DNA of 45,734 bases, taken from assembly GCA_030537145.1 (NCBI GenBank), contig JAUNON010000018.1:1-45734 (forward strand), read 5' to 3'. Origin of the DNA: Lachnospiraceae bacterium. GTDB taxonomy: Bacteria; Bacillota; Clostridia; Lachnospirales; Lachnospiraceae. How positions within the stretch are numbered: position 1 is the first letter of the stretch; the number at the start of each line of letters is the position of its first letter. Positions 8,283 to 15,983 of this stretch are shown here, in pieces. The notes under the pieces were generated by a model. The model did no database searches and was not told the origin of the DNA. It saw nothing but the letters and a program-made list of their open reading frames with translations. The position numbers and the translations under genes were made by a program.

Positions 8283-10505
8283 TTAATTCACCTCAAACTG
8301 TATATTTACGGTACGAAACCCTTCATTCATTCCCACATACTCTTCCATCTTATTCTTTACCGCAGTCAGCAGCTCCAGCCGCTCATGCTTCAGATAAATC
8401 ACCTTGCGGTACACATCCTGTATCTTTGCCACCGCCTCATCCGCCGGGCCAAGCACAGTCACCTGATGGCGGGCCGCTATCTGCTCAATAAATTTCTTCA
8501 GATAATCGCAGGCCAGCGTCAGCAGCTCCCAGTCTGCGCAGGCGCAGTGAACTGCCAGCAGATTTCCGGCCGGCGGATACCCGGCAAGCCTGCGGTACTC
8601 CATCTCCTGCTCATAAAAGGCCTCATAGTCCTGGGCTGCCGCCGCCTGAATGCTGTAATGCTCCGGATCGTAGGTCTGGATCACCACTTCCCCGGCCGCC
8701 CGGTCCCGGCCGGCCCGGCCGGCCGCCTGGGTAAGAAGCTGAAAGGTGCGCTCCGCTGCCCGGTAATCCGGGACATGAAGGGACAGATCCGCCGCCAGCA
8801 CCCCCACCAGAGTCACATCCGGAAAATCATGGCCCTTCACGATCATCTGAGTCCCGATCAGGATATCCGCTTCATGATTGGCAAAGGCAGCCAAAATCTT
8901 CGCATGGCCTTCCTTTCCCTTTGTCGTATCCAGATCCATGCGCAGCACCCGGGCACCCGGAAATTTGCTCTTTACCTCCTGCTCAATCTGCTGCGTCCCC
9001 GCTTTAAAGGTACGGATAAATCCGGAACCGCACCGGGGACAAAGCTTCACCTGCGGCTGCTCATACCCGCAATAGTGACAAATCAGCCGTCCGTTATTAT
9101 GAAGGGACAGCGAGACATCGCAGTGTGGACACTTCATTACATGGCCGCAGGAACGGCAGGAGATAAAACCTGCGTATCCCCGGCGGTTCAAAAACAGCAT
9201 CACCTGCTGCCCTGCTTTCAGACGCCCGTCTATCAGCTCCTGCAGGCGGACACTTAGGATAGAGCGGTTCCCCGCCCGCAGCTCCTGCCGCAGATCTACG
9301 ATCTGTACCCGGGGCAGGGCAGCCTCCTTCGCCCGCCGGCAAAGCCTAAACAGCCGGTATTGGCCCGTCATGGCTCCGTAATAAGCCTCCAGAGACGGAG
9401 TGGCGGAGCCGAGCACCACCTTTGCGCCTTCCATCCTTCCCCGCTGCAGCGCTACATCCCGGGCATGATACCGGGGCATTGTTTCACTCTGATAGGCCGG
9501 CTCATGCTCCTCATCGATCACAATAATCCCCAGCCTGGAAAAAGGAGTAAACAGTGCCGAACGGGGACCGATCATCACATCCAGTTCTCCCCGTCTTGCC
9601 CGCTCACACTGGTCATACCGTTCTCCGGCAGACAGCCGGGAATTCATCACAGATACCCGCTCTCCAAATCTCCGGTAAAACCGCAGCACCGTCTGATAGG
9701 TCAGAGCGATTTCCGGAATCAGGACGATGGCCTGCTGTCCCTTTGAGACCGCACAGGCAATCAGCTCCATATAGACCTCCGTCTTTCCGCTTCCGGTAAT
9801 GCCGTGGATCAGATATCTTCCGTCCGGTTTCTCTTCCCATTCTCCGGTGATCTCATCCACGATCTCCTGCTGTTCTTCATTCAACTGTACAGGCCGGCTC
9901 TCCTGCTGCCGGACCGCAACCGGATTACGATATATTTTCTCACTTTTTATGCTTACTATTCCCTGCTCCTCCAGCGCTTTGACCACGCCGGACGTCATAT
10001 TCAGTTTTTCCGTCACCAACGGCATAGGAAGCTCCGGCTCTTCCAGCAGCGCCTCCAGCAGCCGGGCTCTTGCTGTCTGGTGCTTTTTCCGGAAAAGCTC
10101 CAGCCGTTCTGCCGCCTCCTGCGCATCCAGCTCCAGACAGACCGTCCGAAGCTGCCGGCTTTTCACCTTCTGCTTTACCGGAAGCACTGTTTTCAACGCC
10201 TGAATCATGGTGGAACCGTACCGGTTCCGGATCCAGGCCGCAAGCCCCACCAGCCGGGCTTCCTCATCCGCCGCATCTGTCACAATCCGGCCTATGGGCT
10301 TTATCTTTTCCGGATCATAGCCTGTCTGCCGGGAGATACCGGTGACATAGCCCCGGATCAGCCGGTTGCCCTTTCCAAAGGGCACCTCCACCACCATGCC
10401 CGGTTCCAGGCGTTCCAGCATCGCTTCCGGAATCTGATACTGAAATACCCGGTCCAGCTTTTCGCTGGTAATATCTACAATCACATCTGCATACCATTCC
10501 TGCAT
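8283..10505 (-). CDS. priA: Primosomal replication-restart helicase PriA
   Basis: This 740-residue superfamily 2 DNA helicase reloads the replisome at collapsed forks. The N-terminal fork-binding domain starts with YADVIVDI. Walker A is GITGSGKTEVY and the DEAH-type box is IVIDEEHEPAY. The zinc-binding insertion follows: CRSCGHVMKCPHC, then CHYCGY and CPRCGSGF. The helicase C domain has IGTQMIVKGHDFPDV and QAAGRAGR. It reads into def, 91 bp on. The ribosome site before the ATG is weak (AAGGAAAG about 17-20 bases up), and the start codon lies at the edge of a possible repeat scrap. No promoter is evident in the 92-bp gap to murE, so read-through from murE is likely. Confidence 0.96.
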   Translation of the reverse strand: MQEWYADVIVDITSEKLDRVFQYQIPEAMLERLEPGMVVEVPFGKGNRLIRGYVTGISRQTGYDPEKIKPIGRIVTDAADEEARLVGLAAWIRNRYGSTMIQALKTVLPVKQKVKSRQLRTVCLELDAQEAAERLELFRKKHQTARARLLEALLEEPELPMPLVTEKLNMTSGVVKALEEQGIVSIKSEKIYRNPVAVRQQESRPVQLNEEQQEIVDEITGEWEEKPDGRYLIHGITGSGKTEVYMELIACAVSKGQQAIVLIPEIALTYQTVLRFYRRFGERVSVMNSRLSAGERYDQCERARRGELDVMIGPRSALFTPFSRLGIIVIDEEHEPAYQSETMPRYHARDVALQRGRMEGAKVVLGSATPSLEAYYGAMTGQYRLFRLCRRAKEAALPRVQIVDLRQELRAGNRSILSVRLQELIDGRLKAGQQVMLFLNRRGYAGFISCRSCGHVMKCPHCDVSLSLHNNGRLICHYCGYEQPQVKLCPRCGSGFIRTFKAGTQQIEQEVKSKFPGARVLRMDLDTTKGKEGHAKILAAFANHEADILIGTQMIVKGHDFPDVTLVGVLAADLSLHVPDYRAAERTFQLLTQAAGRAGRDRAAGEVVIQTYDPEHYSIQAAAAQDYEAFYEQEMEYRRLAGYPPAGNLLAVHCACADWELLTLACDYLKKFIEQIAARHQVTVLGPADEAVAKIQDVYRKVIYLKHERLELLTAVKNKMEEYVGMNEGFRTVNIQFEVN

Positions 10506-10597
10506 CCGGTGTCTGTATCACTCACTTTCCTTCTATCACGGCCTCTGTTACGGTTCGATCCCTGCCCTGCCGCAGCTTTTCGCAGCCCTTTATGCGA

Positions 10598-12070
10598 TTA
10601 TCCGCGCCGGGCGGCATCCTCCCGGAGGATCTCCTGTATCAGTACCCGTTCATCCATAGGATACTTCTTTCCCTCAATCTCCTGATAATCCTCATGCCCT
10701 TTTCCGGCCAGTACAATAATATCCCCCGGTTCTCCGTGATGGATCGCATAAGCGATCGCTTCCTTCCGGTCTGTGATCCGGATATACTTTCCGTCCGTTT
10801 TCTCAATACCCGTTACAATATCGTCAATGATAGCCTCCGGCTTTTCATATCTGGGATTATCCGAGGTAATGATGGTCAGGTCCGCCATTTTGCCGGAAAC
10901 CTCTCCCATCTCATAGCGGCGCAGCCTGGAACGGTTGCCGCCGCAGCCAAACAGGCAGACCAGCCGGTGAGGATGGTATTCCTTTAGCGTACCCAGAAGG
11001 CTCTCCAGCGCCATCGCATTATGTGCGTAATCGATCATCAGGGTAAACGCATCGGACACCTTTACCATCTCAATACGCCCCTTTACTTTCGCCTCCTTCA
11101 GCGCCTTTTTAATGCCTTCCTCCGACACCTTAAAATGACGGCAGATGGCAATCGCTGCCAGAGAATTATATACGCTGAATTTGCCTGGAATATCAATCTC
11201 CACGTCAAAATTCAGAAGGCCCCGCAGCGAATACGCCGCTCCCAGATATCCGGGCCTTGTCACTAAATGGGCATCCACTGCCCGCAGATCCGCCCGCTCA
11301 CTAAAGCCATAGGTCTCCACCGAGCAGGTATGTCCCTCCAGGATTTTCTCCAGATGGGCATCATCCCCGTTCAGAATTCCCACCTTACACTGACGGAACA
11401 GCCGGCTCTTGCATTCCAGATAATCCTCAAAGCTGGCGTGCTCTGCCGGCCCGATATGGTCCGGCTCAATATTGGTAAAAATACCGATCTCAAATAAAAA
11501 TCCGGCGGTCCGGTGCAGCATCAGTCCCTGGGAGGATACCTCCATCACCACCACCTGACAGCCCGCCTTCACCATACGGCTGAAATATTCCTGGATCGTA
11601 ACAGACTCCGGCGTAGTATTGTCCGCCGGGATCCGTTCTTCTCCGATCACTGCTTCGATGGTGCCGATCAGCCCCACCTTGTAGCCGGCAGATTCCAGGA
11701 TGGATTTCACCATGTAAGTAGTGGTGGTTTTTCCCTTCGTTCCGGTAACACCGATCACTTTCAGCTTTTCTGCCGGATATTCATACCAGGCCGCCGCAAT
11801 CAGCGCCATAGCCATCCGGGTATCCTGCACCTGGATCACCGTGACATCCGGCCCGGTCTCCACCGGTTCCTCCACTACCAGCACGCTGGCGCCCTTTTTC
11901 ACCACATCCGCCGCATATTTATGTCCATCCGTCACCGCTCCCCGGATACAGAGAAACAGCGAACCTTCTTTTACCTTTCTGGAATCGTTCACCACATCCG
12001 TCACTTCCACATCCATGGACCCGCGCAGACAGGTATAAGTGACACGCTCCAGCAGCTTCGTTAATTTCAT
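10598..12070 (-). CDS. murE: UDP-MurNAc-tripeptide synthetase (meso-diaminopimelate type)
   Basis: The 490-residue Mur ligase adds the third peptide residue to UDP-MurNAc-L-Ala-D-Glu in the cytosol. The ATP loop GVTGTKGKTTTTYMVK lies near residues 108-123, and the central domain holds ADNTTPE and EVSSQGLMLHR. The DNPR motif (in TSDNPRYEKP) is the known signature of meso-diaminopimelate specificity, so the peptidoglycan should be DAP type. The ribosome site AGGAGG lies about 11 bases before the ATG. A strong promoter is at 12151-12179. Its 92-bp gap to priA shows no terminator, so murE may head the whole priA-rsgA run. Confidence 0.95.
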   Translation of the reverse strand: MKLTKLLERVTYTCLRGSMDVEVTDVVNDSRKVKEGSLFLCIRGAVTDGHKYAADVVKKGASVLVVEEPVETGPDVTVIQVQDTRMAMALIAAAWYEYPAEKLKVIGVTGTKGKTTTTYMVKSILESAGYKVGLIGTIEAVIGEERIPADNTTPESVTIQEYFSRMVKAGCQVVVMEVSSQGLMLHRTAGFLFEIGIFTNIEPDHIGPAEHASFEDYLECKSRLFRQCKVGILNGDDAHLEKILEGHTCSVETYGFSERADLRAVDAHLVTRPGYLGAAYSLRGLLNFDVEIDIPGKFSVYNSLAAIAICRHFKVSEEGIKKALKEAKVKGRIEMVKVSDAFTLMIDYAHNAMALESLLGTLKEYHPHRLVCLFGCGGNRSRLRRYEMGEVSGKMADLTIITSDNPRYEKPEAIIDDIVTGIEKTDGKYIRITDRKEAIAYAIHHGEPGDIIVLAGKGHEDYQEIEGKKYPMDERVLIQEILREDAARRG

Positions 12071-12150
12071 GACCGCATTTACCTCCTGAAGATACTATGT
12101 AACCGCTCAGATACCGATACCTTCACCGTTACGATACTACGTCATTTAAT

Positions 12151-12179
12151 ATTATAGCATTACACGAAAAACACCTCAA
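12151..12179 (-). promoter_or_regulatory. Sigma-A type promoter of murE
   Basis: On the minus strand, TTGAGG is followed after exactly 17 bases by TATAAT, and the -10 has the extended TG (TGCTATAAT). It points to murE, about 80 bases downstream. It lies just inside the gap between the palindromic element and murE, so insertion of that element did not disrupt it. Confidence 0.75.
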
Positions 12180-12205
12180 GGAAATATTTATGAAAGATAA
12201 GCGTA

Positions 12206-12375
12206 GGGGCTGTCGCAAAATCTCATTTGCAAAGCTCTGTATCCGGTGTTTGTGAGCACTTCCTGACATCTGTCCGTCCATGTCGGACTTCGTCCGCCAT
12301 GTATCGGACATTTGTCTCAGTGATACAAACACCCTGGATACAGATCCTTTTGCTTTTCGATTTTGCGACAGCCCC
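12206..12375. repeat. Palindromic MITE-like element with 17-bp perfect inverted ends
   Basis: The left end GGGGCTGTCGCAAAATC (12206-12222) is the exact reverse complement of the right end (12359-12375). The inner sequence is also an imperfect palindrome: CTGTATCC, GGTGTTTGT and GACA.TGTCCG on one side match GGATACAG, ACAAACACC and CGGACA.TGTC on the other. The centre is a GGAC-TTC-GTCC hairpin. The 170 bp could thus fold into one long stem. There is no credible protein in it and no clear target-site duplication. This is the form expected of a non-autonomous transposable repeat; the parent transposase cannot be named from here. A related scrap is at 3311-3357. Confidence 0.75.
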
Positions 12376-12380
12376 ATCAC

Positions 12381-12421
12381 AAAAAAACGGTATATCCATG
12401 CGCATTTCCCATGATATACCG
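12381..12421 (-). terminator. Rho-independent terminator after the small membrane protein gene
   Basis: On the minus strand CGGTATATC pairs with GATATACCG around a loop of about 16 bases, some of which can pair further, and seven T residues follow. It ends transcription of the VWA/membrane-protein pair before the palindromic element and murE. Confidence 0.85.
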
Positions 12422-12526
12422 CCCTTCTGCCGTCAAGCCGGCCCCTTCCCCCAGGGATTGATCCTAAATACGAATCTATATCCGGTTAAGGATTCTCAGC
12501 CTGCAGATGTAAATACTGCCGTTCGT

Positions 12527-12859
12527 TTACTCCACATTGTTTCTTGCAATCAGCCAGTTGACTGCCGGAAAAATCAGACTCGTCAGCGCCGACATCACCC
12601 CTGCATTGAACAGGAGCAAAACGGCATTGATCCCCGCTAACACCAACATGATATACAGAGCAAGCTTTTTATGGCCGATTGCCATCCAAAGAATCAGCGC
12701 AGTGGCAATAGCACCGGAGATTCCATAAAGAATGGTTGCTCTCTGATACACCTCATTGACAGCCGTAATCGGCTTTGTGGCATATTCAATAAATGCAAGC
12801 CAGTTACATAAAATGTAAAATCCAAACCATATTTTTGCTCCAATACTCCATTTTTTCAT
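12527..12859 (-). CDS. Small four-helix membrane protein, function unknown
   Basis: I do not recognise a family. From MKKWSIGAK the protein is 110 residues with four hydrophobic segments: about residues 10-28, 40-62, 64-87 and 90-106. Only short loops join them, so it is almost wholly embedded in the membrane. The start is set by AAAGGAGG eight bases before the ATG; an open frame extends 40 codons further up but has no ribosome site and an unconvincing composition. It follows the VWA gene by 145 bp and ends at a strong terminator, so the two may share a transcript. No catalytic motif is visible. Confidence 0.7.
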   Translation of the reverse strand: MKKWSIGAKIWFGFYILCNWLAFIEYATKPITAVNEVYQRATILYGISGAIATALILWMAIGHKKLALYIMLVLAGINAVLLLFNAGVMSALTSLIFPAVNWLIARNNVE

Positions 12860-13004
12860 GATTCTTTCCTCCTTTGCTTGATAGATACATGGTACCATTT
12901 TCTCTCTTTCTCTTTTGCAAACATTTTCCGGCCTGCATACCCCCATTTCTTTTGTCGGATAATGTAGATACTTGATCATTGTTTCATCTCGTTTATCGGG
13001 ACAA

Positions 13005-13664
13005 TCATTTCCCTTCTGCCTTGTTCAGCGCCTCCATCGCTTTCTGAAATATGCCGTCCTTCCTTTTCCGATCAAATTGCGATGTGCGCATGCAGGCCAT
13101 CGTTGCCCCTACTCCCAGGTACAGGCTTGCTGTCCCGGCCTTGCTGGCGGTATAATTTCTCGCAAACTGCGGGTCGATCCCAAGCTTTTCTGCCTCACCC
13201 ACGGCATCCATATTTGCGCCGAGAAAGATAAAGTTCCAGTTGTACTTTTCCTGTTGGTGTGTAATCATCTTCCTGATCTGGGCAGCCGTAAATTCATGGC
13301 TGCAATTCTCCAGGCCGTCCGTGGTGATAACAATGATCACCTTGCTCGGGCGTTCCTCCTCCGGCGTTGCGTTCAGACGCGCCCCAACGGTGTTTATCGT
13401 CCTGCCGACCGCATCCAGAAGTGCGGTATTTCCTCTGGCATAATAGTCTCTGTCCGTAATCGGTCTTATTTCCGGAAGCGGGATATGGTCATGCAGCACC
13501 TCATATCGATTGTCAAAAAGGACGGTCGTGACATATGCCTCGCCCGGCTCTTCTTTTTGTTTTTCAATCATGGAATTGAAGCCCCCTATGGTATCGCTGG
13601 TAAGCGCTGCCATGGAGCCGCTGCGATCCAGGATAAATACAAGTTCTGTCAGATTTTGTTTCAT
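13005..13664 (-). CDS. von Willebrand factor type A domain protein
   Basis: The 219-residue protein is a single VWA domain. The metal-ion-dependent adhesion site is complete: DRSGS (D13, S15, S17), the Thr in ARGNTALLDAV, and the Asp in VIITTDGLEN. It has no signal peptide or membrane helix, so it should be cytosolic, like TerY/YegL-type VWA proteins that act in protein assemblies. I start at MKQNLTEL, eight bases after AGGAGG; an open frame reaching up to a TTG at 13760 would read through the promoter and dyad. No tellurite-resistance or MoxR-ATPase partner is nearby, so its binding partner is unknown. Confidence 0.85.
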   Translation of the reverse strand: MKQNLTELVFILDRSGSMAALTSDTIGGFNSMIEKQKEEPGEAYVTTVLFDNRYEVLHDHIPLPEIRPITDRDYYARGNTALLDAVGRTINTVGARLNATPEEERPSKVIIVITTDGLENCSHEFTAAQIRKMITHQQEKYNWNFIFLGANMDAVGEAEKLGIDPQFARNYTASKAGTASLYLGVGATMACMRTSQFDRKRKDGIFQKAMEALNKAEGK

Positions 13665-13715
13665 AGTCATTTCCTCCTTCTTCCTTATCTGATTGAAACG
13701 CCACTTGATGGTGTA

Positions 13716-13760
13716 ATAATACCATTTATTATTTTTTACTTGTCGCTTTTGATGCGACAA
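13716..13760 (-). promoter_or_regulatory. Promoter of the VWA gene with an overlapping 21-bp dyad (candidate operator)
   Basis: On the minus strand an extended -10 (TGGTATTAT, hexamer at 13716-13721) stands about 50 bases before the VWA start. The region that would hold the -35 has no good hexamer. It overlaps a perfect inverted repeat at 13740-13760: TTGTCGC, seven bases, GCGACAA. This arrangement fits a transcription-factor site over or just upstream of the -35. The dyad has no T-run and is not a terminator. Confidence 0.5.
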
Positions 13761-13780
13761 ATATTTTACTGTGACACAAT

Positions 13781-13822
13781 AAAAAAGGCGCAGCCCCTTG
13801 CTCTTATGGGTTACGCCTTTTT
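13781..13822 (-). terminator. Rho-independent terminator of the eight-gene ABC/MBOAT/two-component operon
   Basis: On the minus strand AAAAAGGCG and CGCCTTTTTT flank a loop containing an additional GGG/CCC pairing. It lies 10 bp after the sensor-kinase stop and ends in a T-run, closing the operon that starts near 22758. The plus strand also reads A-run, stem, T-run, so it could act both ways. Confidence 0.85.
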
Positions 13823-13831
13823 ACTTCTATA

Positions 13832-15286
13832 TCACTCTTCGCAGGCCGGCAGAGAAAACCAGAATTCTACGCCCTTCTCTTTGTTGGCTGCTCCGTATTT
13901 TCCTCCGTGCAGCAAAACGATGGTTTTTACAATATACAATCCCAGGCCTGCGTGATTTTCCTGATTTTCTCCCTGATAATAGCTTTCCCAGATGTGATCC
14001 ATGTCCTCCTGCCGGATCCCGGCTCCGTCGTTGTAGACCCGGAAATACACCTGATCCCCCTGCCGCTCCACAGTAATCATGATTTTTTCTCCTGCAGCGG
14101 CATGGCGGAAGGCATTGAGCATATAGTTGCTTATGGCCTTCTCGATACTGCTTTGATCCGCCAGAATCCGGCAGCCCTGCTCCATCCGGCAGATCCGCTT
14201 GATCCTCTTTTGCCGGAAGAGAGCGTCATATTTCAGGATCAGGTACTCCGTTATCTCCGACAAATCCAGCTCCCTCCATTCCAGCCGCTCCAGCTCATGG
14301 CCCGTCTCTGAAATTTTCAGAAGATCCTGAATCATATCCGCCATTTTTTGGATCTCCTCCTGAATAGAGGAAAAATAATAGCTGCTCTTTTCCGGCCTGC
14401 TGCCCTCCAGCAGCTCCAGCATCTCCAACTGACTGGCGATTATGGCCAGCGGTGTTTTCAGCTCATGAGAAATATTTGCATTTAACTCCTGGCGCATCCG
14501 CTCCAGTCCTTCGGTTCGCTCATTCTGCTCCCGTAAATGTGCATTGCTGCATTCCAGCTCTGTATTGCGCTTTTCCAGCTCCTGAATGTAATACTGGATC
14601 TGATCCGCCATAGCATTAAAATTCCGGGCCAGCTCATTCACCTCTGTATAGGGCGTTTCCTCCTTTACCCGGGCAGAGAAATCGTGCTCCGCCAGCTTCT
14701 TGGAAACCACCGCCAGCTTCTCAATGGGCTTTGCGATCCGCCGTCCCAGAATATACATCACAAAGCTGCCCAGCAGCAGCGTCACTGCCACCACCAGGAG
14801 CAGGAAGCGCTCAGTATAAAAGAGTGCGCTGCTCATGCCATTGTTTGCTTCCTTGATGCAAACATAATAATCAATCCCGTCTTGTGTCAGAATCCCTCTC
14901 AGGCGGCTTCTTTCCGTATTTCTGCTGCTGGTCTGTATTACCTGGGGATTCTGCTCAAATTCCTCCAGATGGAGCCGGATGTTTTTCTGCACCATATGCT
15001 CCGAATCCTGGGCATTGGTCACGTAAACCGGCTGCAGGTCTTCATCCGCTATCGTAAAAGAAAAGGATTCCTCCTCATAGCTTTCCAGTACCTGCTGATC
15101 TTCCTCATCCAGACCGGACAGATCGATCTCCCGGATATCCTGGAAAGCCTCCCGCACCATACGTGCCTTCAGGCTGTTATAGCAGGAGGAAGCAAAAAGG
15201 TGATACACCAAAATGCTTCCTCCCACTACAATCAGCAAAAACGCCAGCTCCATAATCATCAGATTTGTCTTTAGCTTACCCTTCAT
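13832..15286 (-). CDS. Membrane sensor histidine kinase
   Basis: The 484-residue kinase has a first membrane helix (about 10-30), an extracellular sensor of about 125 residues, a second helix (about 160-181), a HAMP domain and a coiled coil (about 182-265). The HisKA dimerisation domain has phospho-acceptor H274 in NISHELKTPLA. The ATPase domain has an N box near 387-391, DGAGI and GLGLYIVK. I start at the ATG giving MKGKLKTNL, with GAGG nine bases upstream; a TTG five codons earlier is possible. It overlaps the response-regulator gene by 11 bases and is the last gene before the terminator. The extracellular domain is not recognised, so the signal is unknown; the operon suggests cell-surface state or the transported acid. 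Confidence 0.93.
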   Translation of the reverse strand: MKGKLKTNLMIMELAFLLIVVGGSILVYHLFASSCYNSLKARMVREAFQDIREIDLSGLDEEDQQVLESYEEESFSFTIADEDLQPVYVTNAQDSEHMVQKNIRLHLEEFEQNPQVIQTSSRNTERSRLRGILTQDGIDYYVCIKEANNGMSSALFYTERFLLLVVAVTLLLGSFVMYILGRRIAKPIEKLAVVSKKLAEHDFSARVKEETPYTEVNELARNFNAMADQIQYYIQELEKRNTELECSNAHLREQNERTEGLERMRQELNANISHELKTPLAIIASQLEMLELLEGSRPEKSSYYFSSIQEEIQKMADMIQDLLKISETGHELERLEWRELDLSEITEYLILKYDALFRQKRIKRICRMEQGCRILADQSSIEKAISNYMLNAFRHAAAGEKIMITVERQGDQVYFRVYNDGAGIRQEDMDHIWESYYQGENQENHAGLGLYIVKTIVLLHGGKYGAANKEKGVEFWFSLPACEE

Positions 15287-15983
15287 CCGCCCCGTCCTCA
15301 AACAAATAGCCTACGCCATATACCGACTTAATATATCCGCCATATTTCCCCAGCTTCTTCCGAAGCTGCTTAATGATCGTGTCCACCGTACGGGTATCTC
15401 CCACATAATGGTAGCCCCACAATGCCTCCAGAATCGTCTCCCGGCCCTGAACTCTTTTCCGGTTGCAGATCAGATATTCCAGCATCTCATATTCTCTGGG
15501 AGTAAGGAACAGCCTTTTCCCATCGCAGAAGGCCTTCCGCCCCTCTGGTTCCAGAACGATTCCGCCTGCACGGATCTGCTTTTGCAGCTTTCCCACCCGT
15601 TTTAAAACGGCCTCAATATGTACCTTCACAATTGAAAGCACATAAGGCTTCGTAATATAATCATCTGCGCCATTTTCAAAATTCTGAAGCTGATCCTGTA
15701 CCGAGCTGCGTGCCGTGACCATGATTACCGGCACCTTGGAACGCTGCCGGATTTCCTTCAGGATTTCACTTCCGCTGATATCCGGAAGCATAATATCCAG
15801 CAGGATCAGGTCCAGCTCATGCATTCTGTCATAAAAAAGCTCCATCCCCCGGTAGCCGCTTAAAGCATATATTACCTCATATCCGCTCATTTGCAAATAG
15901 TCCGCCAGTGTTTCCGCAAGCTTTTCTTCATCCTCGATCAGCAAGATCCTTGCTACTTTTCCGTTTCGTTCTTCACCAGACAA
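15276..15983 (-). CDS. OmpR/PhoB-family response regulator
   Basis: The 235-residue protein has a receiver domain with acidic pocket EDEE, phospho-acceptor D63 in LILLDIMLPD, the conserved Thr/Ser in VTARSS and Lys in ITKPY. A winged-helix DNA-binding domain follows (about 135-230, with RTVDTIIKQLRKKLG). The reading frame contains no ATG or GTG near the family's usual start. AGGAGG stands seven bases before a TTG at 15981-15983, and I take that as the start. Ribosome site and start lie inside the end of the SGNH gene, a 31-base overlap, so translation is probably coupled. It forms a pair with the kinase that follows and may autoregulate this operon. Confidence 0.93.
   Translation of the reverse strand: MSGEERNGKVARILLIEDEEKLAETLADYLQMSGYEVIYALSGYRGMELFYDRMHELDLILLDIMLPDISGSEILKEIRQRSKVPVIMVTARSSVQDQLQNFENGADDYITKPYVLSIVKVHIEAVLKRVGKLQKQIRAGGIVLEPEGRKAFCDGKRLFLTPREYEMLEYLICNRKRVQGRETILEALWGYHYVGDTRTVDTIIKQLRKKLGKYGGYIKSVYGVGYLFEDGADEG

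Noticed and set aside
7887..9257. 456-codon plus-strand open frame across def and priA
   Set aside because: Spans two well-supported genes and their gap with no promoter or ribosome site.
12129..12405. Short open frames inside the palindromic element
   Set aside because: They follow from the inverted-repeat sequence; no ribosome site and no transposase-like motif.
13665..13760. TTG-started N-terminal extension of the VWA protein
   Set aside because: It runs through the promoter and dyad, and a good ribosome site marks the later ATG.
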